In this document: positions 59,099 through 64,000 of the stretch, one piece after another | Layout: each line of letters starts with the position of its first letter | Numbering within the stretch: position 1 is the stretch's first letter | From: Gilliamella mensalis | GTDB taxonomy: Bacteria; Pseudomonadota; Gammaproteobacteria; Enterobacterales; Orbaceae | DNA: 64,000 nt | NCBI RefSeq assembly: GCF_900103085.1 | Contig: NZ_FMWR01000010.1 | Coordinates: 83,920-147,919, forward strand | Reading direction: 5' to 3' | Notes under the pieces: generated by a model | What the model was told of the DNA's origin: nothing | Databases searched by the model: none | The model's input: only the letters and a program-made list of their open reading frames with translations | Translations under genes and position numbers: made by a program

Positions 59099-60319
59099 AT
59101 GGCGTGGAATCAGCCCGGCAATAACGGACAAGATAACGACCCATGGGGGAATAATAATAAAAAACCAACTAATGGTGGTTTTTTTGATAAAGTTAAAGAC
59201 CTTTTTAAAAAAGGCAATTTTGACAATAATAACGGGTCATCAGGGCTTAAATTGCCGATGAATACAGCCAAACTTATTCTTTCTATACTTGTTGCACTTG
59301 TTCTAGTATGGGGGGGAAGTGGTTTTTATACTATTAATCAAAGTCAACGCGGTGTGATTACTCGCTTTGGTCAAGTTCAATCTGAAATTATTCAACCTGG
59401 ATTAAATTGGAATCCACCATTAATTGATAAAGTGTATAAAGTTGATACTCAAGGTACGCATAATTTTAATGTAAATGGTTTTATGATAACAACAGGTGAA
59501 GATTTAGTCTTTGTTGAAATGAATGTACAATATCGTGTCAGCGATCCTGTAAAATATTTATTTAATGTTACTAACGTTAAAGATAGTCTACAACAAGCTG
59601 CTGATAGTGCTTTACGTACTGAAGTAGGTAGCTCAAGTATGGATGACATTTTAACTGATGGACGTTCAGCTTTAGAAACACGAACCAAAGATGAATTGGT
59701 TAATGTGATCAATAATTACGATATGGGAATTAATATAGTAGATCTTAATTTCCAATCTGCTCGTCCTCCTGAAGCAGTACAAGAAGCCTTTAATGATGCA
59801 ATGAATGCTCGAGAAGACAAAAAACGTGAAATAAATAAAGCGGCTGCCGAAAAAGTTCAACAAGTTCAACAGGCAGAAGGCCGTTCCGCAAGAATTTTAG
59901 CGAATGCAAATGCTTATAAAGTTAGGGTGGAACTTGAAGCGGCTGGTGATGTGGCTCGATTTGAAAAAATCTTACCTCAATATAAAGCAGCACCAGAAAT
60001 TACTAAAGAACGCTTATATATTGAAACCATGGAAAGAGTATTAACTAAAACCAATAAAATTATAGCTAATGATAAAAGTGGAAATTTGATGGTGTTACCA
60101 TTAGAACAGTTATTAAAAAATAAAAATGGAAAAAATTCTGATCCCGTGACTTTATCAAACTCAAATAGTGAATATAATTTTAATATGCCAAGCTCTTCTG
60201 AAAAGATAAAAGATCAGTCTCAGACAGTGCAGGAATTAGCAAAAGAGGTTAATAACAGCACTAAAAATACTGGTAGAAATAGCAATACTGCGCGGACTCC
60301 GCGGTTTATGGAAAAGTAA
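59099..60319 (+). CDS. hflK: FtsH modulator HflK
   Basis: HflK and HflC form a large membrane cage around the FtsH protease and limit its access to membrane substrates. The 406-aa protein starts with a Gly/Asn/Lys-rich cytoplasmic segment (about 1-55), then one membrane helix (about 57-80), an SPFH/band-7 domain (about 82-270) and a coiled-coil. The C-terminal tail is Asn/Ser-rich. Conserved segments include GVITRFGQVQ, PGLNWNPPLIDKVYKVDTQ and VDLNFQSARPPEAVQ. hflC follows after ten bases. Confidence 0.96.
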   Translation: MAWNQPGNNGQDNDPWGNNNKKPTNGGFFDKVKDLFKKGNFDNNNGSSGLKLPMNTAKLILSILVALVLVWGGSGFYTINQSQRGVITRFGQVQSEIIQPGLNWNPPLIDKVYKVDTQGTHNFNVNGFMITTGEDLVFVEMNVQYRVSDPVKYLFNVTNVKDSLQQAADSALRTEVGSSSMDDILTDGRSALETRTKDELVNVINNYDMGINIVDLNFQSARPPEAVQEAFNDAMNAREDKKREINKAAAEKVQQVQQAEGRSARILANANAYKVRVELEAAGDVARFEKILPQYKAAPEITKERLYIETMERVLTKTNKIIANDKSGNLMVLPLEQLLKNKNGKNSDPVTLSNSNSEYNFNMPSSSEKIKDQSQTVQELAKEVNNSTKNTGRNSNTARTPRFMEK

Positions 60320-60329
60320 GGAGAAAAGT

Positions 60330-61289
60330 ATGCGCAAATTATTGATCCCTATAGTATTTATTTTAATCGGTGTGTTTTTTTCTAGTGCCTATGTTATTGA
60401 AGAAGGAACGCGTGGTATCGTTTTACGATTTAATAAAATTATAAGATTATCTGAGCCTGGATTACATTTTAAAATACCAGGAATGGATCACGTAAAAGTG
60501 GTTGATGCTAAAATCCAAACAACTAATAGTTCTGATAATGTAGGTCGGGAACAAAAGTTCATAACGCGTGAAAATAAAGATTTAGTTGTTGATTATTTTG
60601 TACAATGGAAAATTGTTGATTTTAATCGATACTATGAAACCATTGCTGGTGGTAATAGTGTTGAAAACTTACTCCTTGCTCGATTAAATGGTCGTTTAAG
60701 AGCAGAAATTGGTAAATTAGATATCATTGATATTATTAATGATACAAATAATAATTCGCGTAATTCTATAATGACACGGGTAAAAGATGCATTAAATGGT
60801 ACAGCCCAAGAATTAGTTAAAAGCGAATCAACCGAAAAGCTTATTGGTGAAGCTGAAAAAGACTCCGAAAGCAATAAAACAAGTATGCGATCTTTTGGTG
60901 TTGAAGTGATTGATGTTCGTATAAAGAAAGTTAACTTTCCTCAAGAAATATCTAATTCAATTTATGAGCAGATGAAAGAAGCTCGAAAAGTTGTTGCACA
61001 AAATCAACGTTTTCAAGGCGTTAAAAAAGCAGATGAAATACGAGCAGAAACTACACTAGAAGTTACAAAGATATTATCCGAAGCTGAACGCCAATCTCGA
61101 ACTATTCGTGGTGAAGGAGATGCCAATGCCGCTAAACTTTATGCAGATGCTTTTGGTAAAGATATCGAGTTTTTTAGCTTTATTCGTAGTTTAAAAGCTT
61201 ATGAACAAAGCTTTACAGGTAATGATATTATGGTTATCAGTCCTGATAGTGAATTTTTTCAATATATGAAATTAAAATCTAATAAATAA
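60330..61289 (+). CDS. hflC: FtsH modulator HflC
   Basis: The partner of HflK. The 319-aa protein has an N-terminal membrane helix (about 4-22), an SPFH domain with EEGTRGIVLRFNKI, GLHFKIPGMDHVKVVDAKIQT and DYFVQWKIVDFNRYY, and a coiled-coil (about 210-265). It ends in the SPDSEFFQYMK tail. It is slightly shorter than the 334 aa of E. coli. AAGGAGAA precedes the ATG. purA follows after 20 bases; the yjeT gene found between them in E. coli is absent. Confidence 0.96.
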   Translation: MRKLLIPIVFILIGVFFSSAYVIEEGTRGIVLRFNKIIRLSEPGLHFKIPGMDHVKVVDAKIQTTNSSDNVGREQKFITRENKDLVVDYFVQWKIVDFNRYYETIAGGNSVENLLLARLNGRLRAEIGKLDIIDIINDTNNNSRNSIMTRVKDALNGTAQELVKSESTEKLIGEAEKDSESNKTSMRSFGVEVIDVRIKKVNFPQEISNSIYEQMKEARKVVAQNQRFQGVKKADEIRAETTLEVTKILSEAERQSRTIRGEGDANAAKLYADAFGKDIEFFSFIRSLKAYEQSFTGNDIMVISPDSEFFQYMKLKSNK

Positions 61290-61306
61290 TTGAATGAGAT
61301 AAATAA

Positions 61307-62608
<1,302 letters not shown>

Positions 62609-62621
62609 TTTAGCATCAATC

Positions 62622-62650
62622 AAATCGGGATAATTGTCCCGATTTTTTGT
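62622..62650 (+). terminator. purA Rho-independent terminator
   Basis: The 9-bp stem AAATCGGGA / TCCCGATTT with a 6-base loop is followed by a T-run, 14 bases after the purA stop. Confidence 0.92.
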
Positions 62651-62699
62651 TTTTAGGATGTTGTTTGCCAGAAAAAGTTCACAACAATAAGAGGAAATT

Positions 62700-63881
62700 A
62701 TGACCAAACTAGGGACGCCATTATCACCAACTTCAACTAAAGTATTACTTTGTGGTGCAGGAGAGCTTGCTAAAGAAGTTGTGATTGAGTTGCAACGGTT
62801 TGGTTGTGAGGTCATTGCTATTGATCGTTATGCTAATGCACCTGCGATGCAGGTTGCTCATCGGTCCTATATTGTTAATATGCTTGATGGGGATGCTTTA
62901 AGAAAAGTCATTGAAGCAGAAAATCCAGATTATATTGTTCCAGAAATTGAAGCTATTGCAACATCTACACTAATTGAGTTGGAAGAAAAAGGATTTACTG
63001 TTATTCCAACTGCAAAAGCAACACAACTAACCATGAATCGTGAGGGAATTCGTCGACTTGCAGCGGAGGAGTTAAAATTACCAACCTCACCTTATCGATT
63101 TGCTGCAAATGCAACTGAATTTAGAAAAGCAGTCCAAGAAATTGGTTTTCCTTGTTTAGTCAAACCCGTTATGAGCTCTTCAGGCAAAGGACAATCATTA
63201 TTAAGAGACGAAGCAGATATTGAGTCTTCATGGATATATGCACAAGAAGGTGGGCGAGCCGGTGGTGGAAAAGTAGTTATTGAAGGCTTTATAGATTTTG
63301 ATTATGAAGTGACATTATTGACCATCAGGCATATTCATGGCGTCTCATTTTGTGAACCTATTGGACATCGCCAAGAAAAAGGTGATTACCGAGAATCTTG
63401 GCAACCACAACAAATGTCTAGTGAGGCATTAATTTTAGCAAAAGATATTGCAACCAAAATAACTGATGCCTTAGGCGGAAGAGGCTTGTTTGGTGTGGAA
63501 TTATTTGTTAAAGGAGATCAAGTATGGTTTAACGAAGTTTCTCCTCGTCCTCATGATACAGGTATGGTTACACTTATTTCACAAAATTTATCTGAATTTG
63601 CGTTACATACTAGAGCAATATTAGGACTACCAATTCCCATTATTGAACAATATGGTGCAAGTGCTTCAGCTGTTTTAATAGTAGAAGGCGATTCAAAACA
63701 AGTCTGCTTTGCTAATTTAGATAAAGCACTGAATGAGCCACAAACTGATTTACGTCTATTTGGTAAACCAGAAGTAAAAGGAACAAGAAGGATGGGCGTT
63801 GCGTTAGCTAAATCGGTAACGGTTAAAGAAGCGATTAATAAAGCCATTAATGTAGTAAAACAAGTAAAAATAACCTTGTAA
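62700..63881 (+). CDS. purT: formate-dependent phosphoribosylglycinamide formyltransferase
   Basis: PurT uses formate and ATP to formylate GAR, an alternative to the folate-dependent PurN step in purine synthesis. The 393-aa ATP-grasp protein has the N-terminal GAR-binding loop [20 protein letters not shown]. Its ATP-grasp segments include [16 protein letters not shown] and a metal-binding region, [40 protein letters not shown] precedes the ATG. It follows the purA terminator by about 50 bases, so two purine genes are neighbours but probably separately transcribed. Confidence 0.98.
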   Translation: MTKLGTPLSPTSTKVLLCGAGELAKEVVIELQRFGCEVIAIDRYANAPAMQVAHRSYIVNMLDGDALRKVIEAENPDYIVPEIEAIATSTLIELEEKGFTVIPTAKATQLTMNREGIRRLAAEELKLPTSPYRFAANATEFRKAVQEIGFPCLVKPVMSSSGKGQSLLRDEADIESSWIYAQEGGRAGGGKVVIEGFIDFDYEVTLLTIRHIHGVSFCEPIGHRQEKGDYRESWQPQQMSSEALILAKDIATKITDALGGRGLFGVELFVKGDQVWFNEVSPRPHDTGMVTLISQNLSEFALHTRAILGLPIPIIEQYGASASAVLIVEGDSKQVCFANLDKALNEPQTDLRLFGKPEVKGTRRMGVALAKSVTVKEAINKAINVVKQVKITL

Positions 63882-63944
63882 CTGGTTGTTTTGCACAAAA
63901 AGCAATCATTCGATTTAAAAAAAACAAAATTTCTAAAATAGGGG

Positions 63945-63973
63945 TTGACGTATACGAGTGAAGTGAGTAATAT
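63945..63973 (+). promoter_or_regulatory. strong promoter reading out of the window
   Basis: TTGACG (63945-63950), a 17-base spacer and TAATAT (63968-63973), then ACGCAACCC, resemble stable-RNA promoters such as those before the tRNA genes here. The controlled gene lies beyond 64000; a tRNA or rRNA transcript is likely but unseen. Confidence 0.65.
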
Positions 63974-64000
63974 ACGCAACCCTTGAGACAGCAAACTAAA

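Overview
The window is AT-rich gammaproteobacterial chromosome. Almost every protein is closest to an Enterobacterales/Pasteurellales-type ortholog, but gene order is partly rearranged and several E. coli neighbours are missing. The low GC, BioY-type biotin uptake, a sucrose locus, amino-sugar catabolism and a compact core suggest a host-associated member of the Orbaceae (Gilliamella-like, from an insect gut). That assignment is inference from gene content and cannot be proved from the window.

Layout. 1-2.7 kb: end of nagB, then nagA and nagC. 2.7-3.8 kb: asd. 4.2-4.5 kb: tRNA-His and tRNA-Pro. 5-7 kb: a CpxR/CpxA-like two-component pair, then a convergent M15B D,D-carboxypeptidase. 7.9-10.3 kb: rlmN, pilF-like lipoprotein gene, mntP. 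11-13.5 kb: fxsA-groES-groEL with a sigma-32 promoter. 13.7 kb: tRNA-Phe. 14.4-18.4 kb: recC and yjjV. 18.8-22.1 kb: DHA2 exporter, gloC, bioY (with a BirA-box-like operator) and a permuted papain-like hydrolase. 22.2 kb: tRNA-Asn. 22.5-25.7 kb: tsaC, anmK, a Cof-type HAD gene and hda. 25.9-26.3 kb: an oriC with DnaA boxes, GATC-led 13-mers and dense GATC sites. 26.3-28.8 kb: mnmG and rsmG. 28.8-37.1 kb: amiC, miaB, ybeZ, mrdA, mrdB, dacA. 37.3-40.6 kb: rpsB (with leader), tsf, pyrH, frr. 41-46.5 kb: an accessory block (NepI-like exporter, hydrolase, LysR regulator, deoC, deoR), then dxr. 47.8-50.5 kb: fructokinase and sucrose-6-phosphate hydrolase flanking a CRP/LacI-type control region. 50.7-53.1 kb: SulP transporter and an orphan tusB. 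53.2-62.6 kb: the conserved tsaE-amiB-mutL-miaA-hfq-hflX-hflK-hflC-purA superoperon. 62.7-63.9 kb: purT, then a strong promoter reading out of the window.

How the genes work together. Much of the window handles chromosome initiation (oriC, hda), envelope growth and division (mrdAB, dacA, amiB, amiC), translation and tRNA modification (rlmN, miaA, miaB, mnmG, rsmG, tsaC, tsaE, tusB, rpsB, tsf, frr), and protein quality control (groESL, hflKC). Catabolic modules for N-acetylglucosamine, sucrose and deoxyribonucleosides sit between these blocks with recognisable operators.

I found no CRISPR array, prophage, toxin-antitoxin or defence island. The most distinctive signals are regulatory and architectural: the DnaA-inactivator gene hda lies directly beside oriC and appears to start at ATT; a GATC-rich zone runs from oriC through the first two thirds of mnmG and stops sharply; deoC has twin DeoR operators and the operon ends in dxr; and a small membrane-protein ORF is interrupted by a single in-frame TGA.
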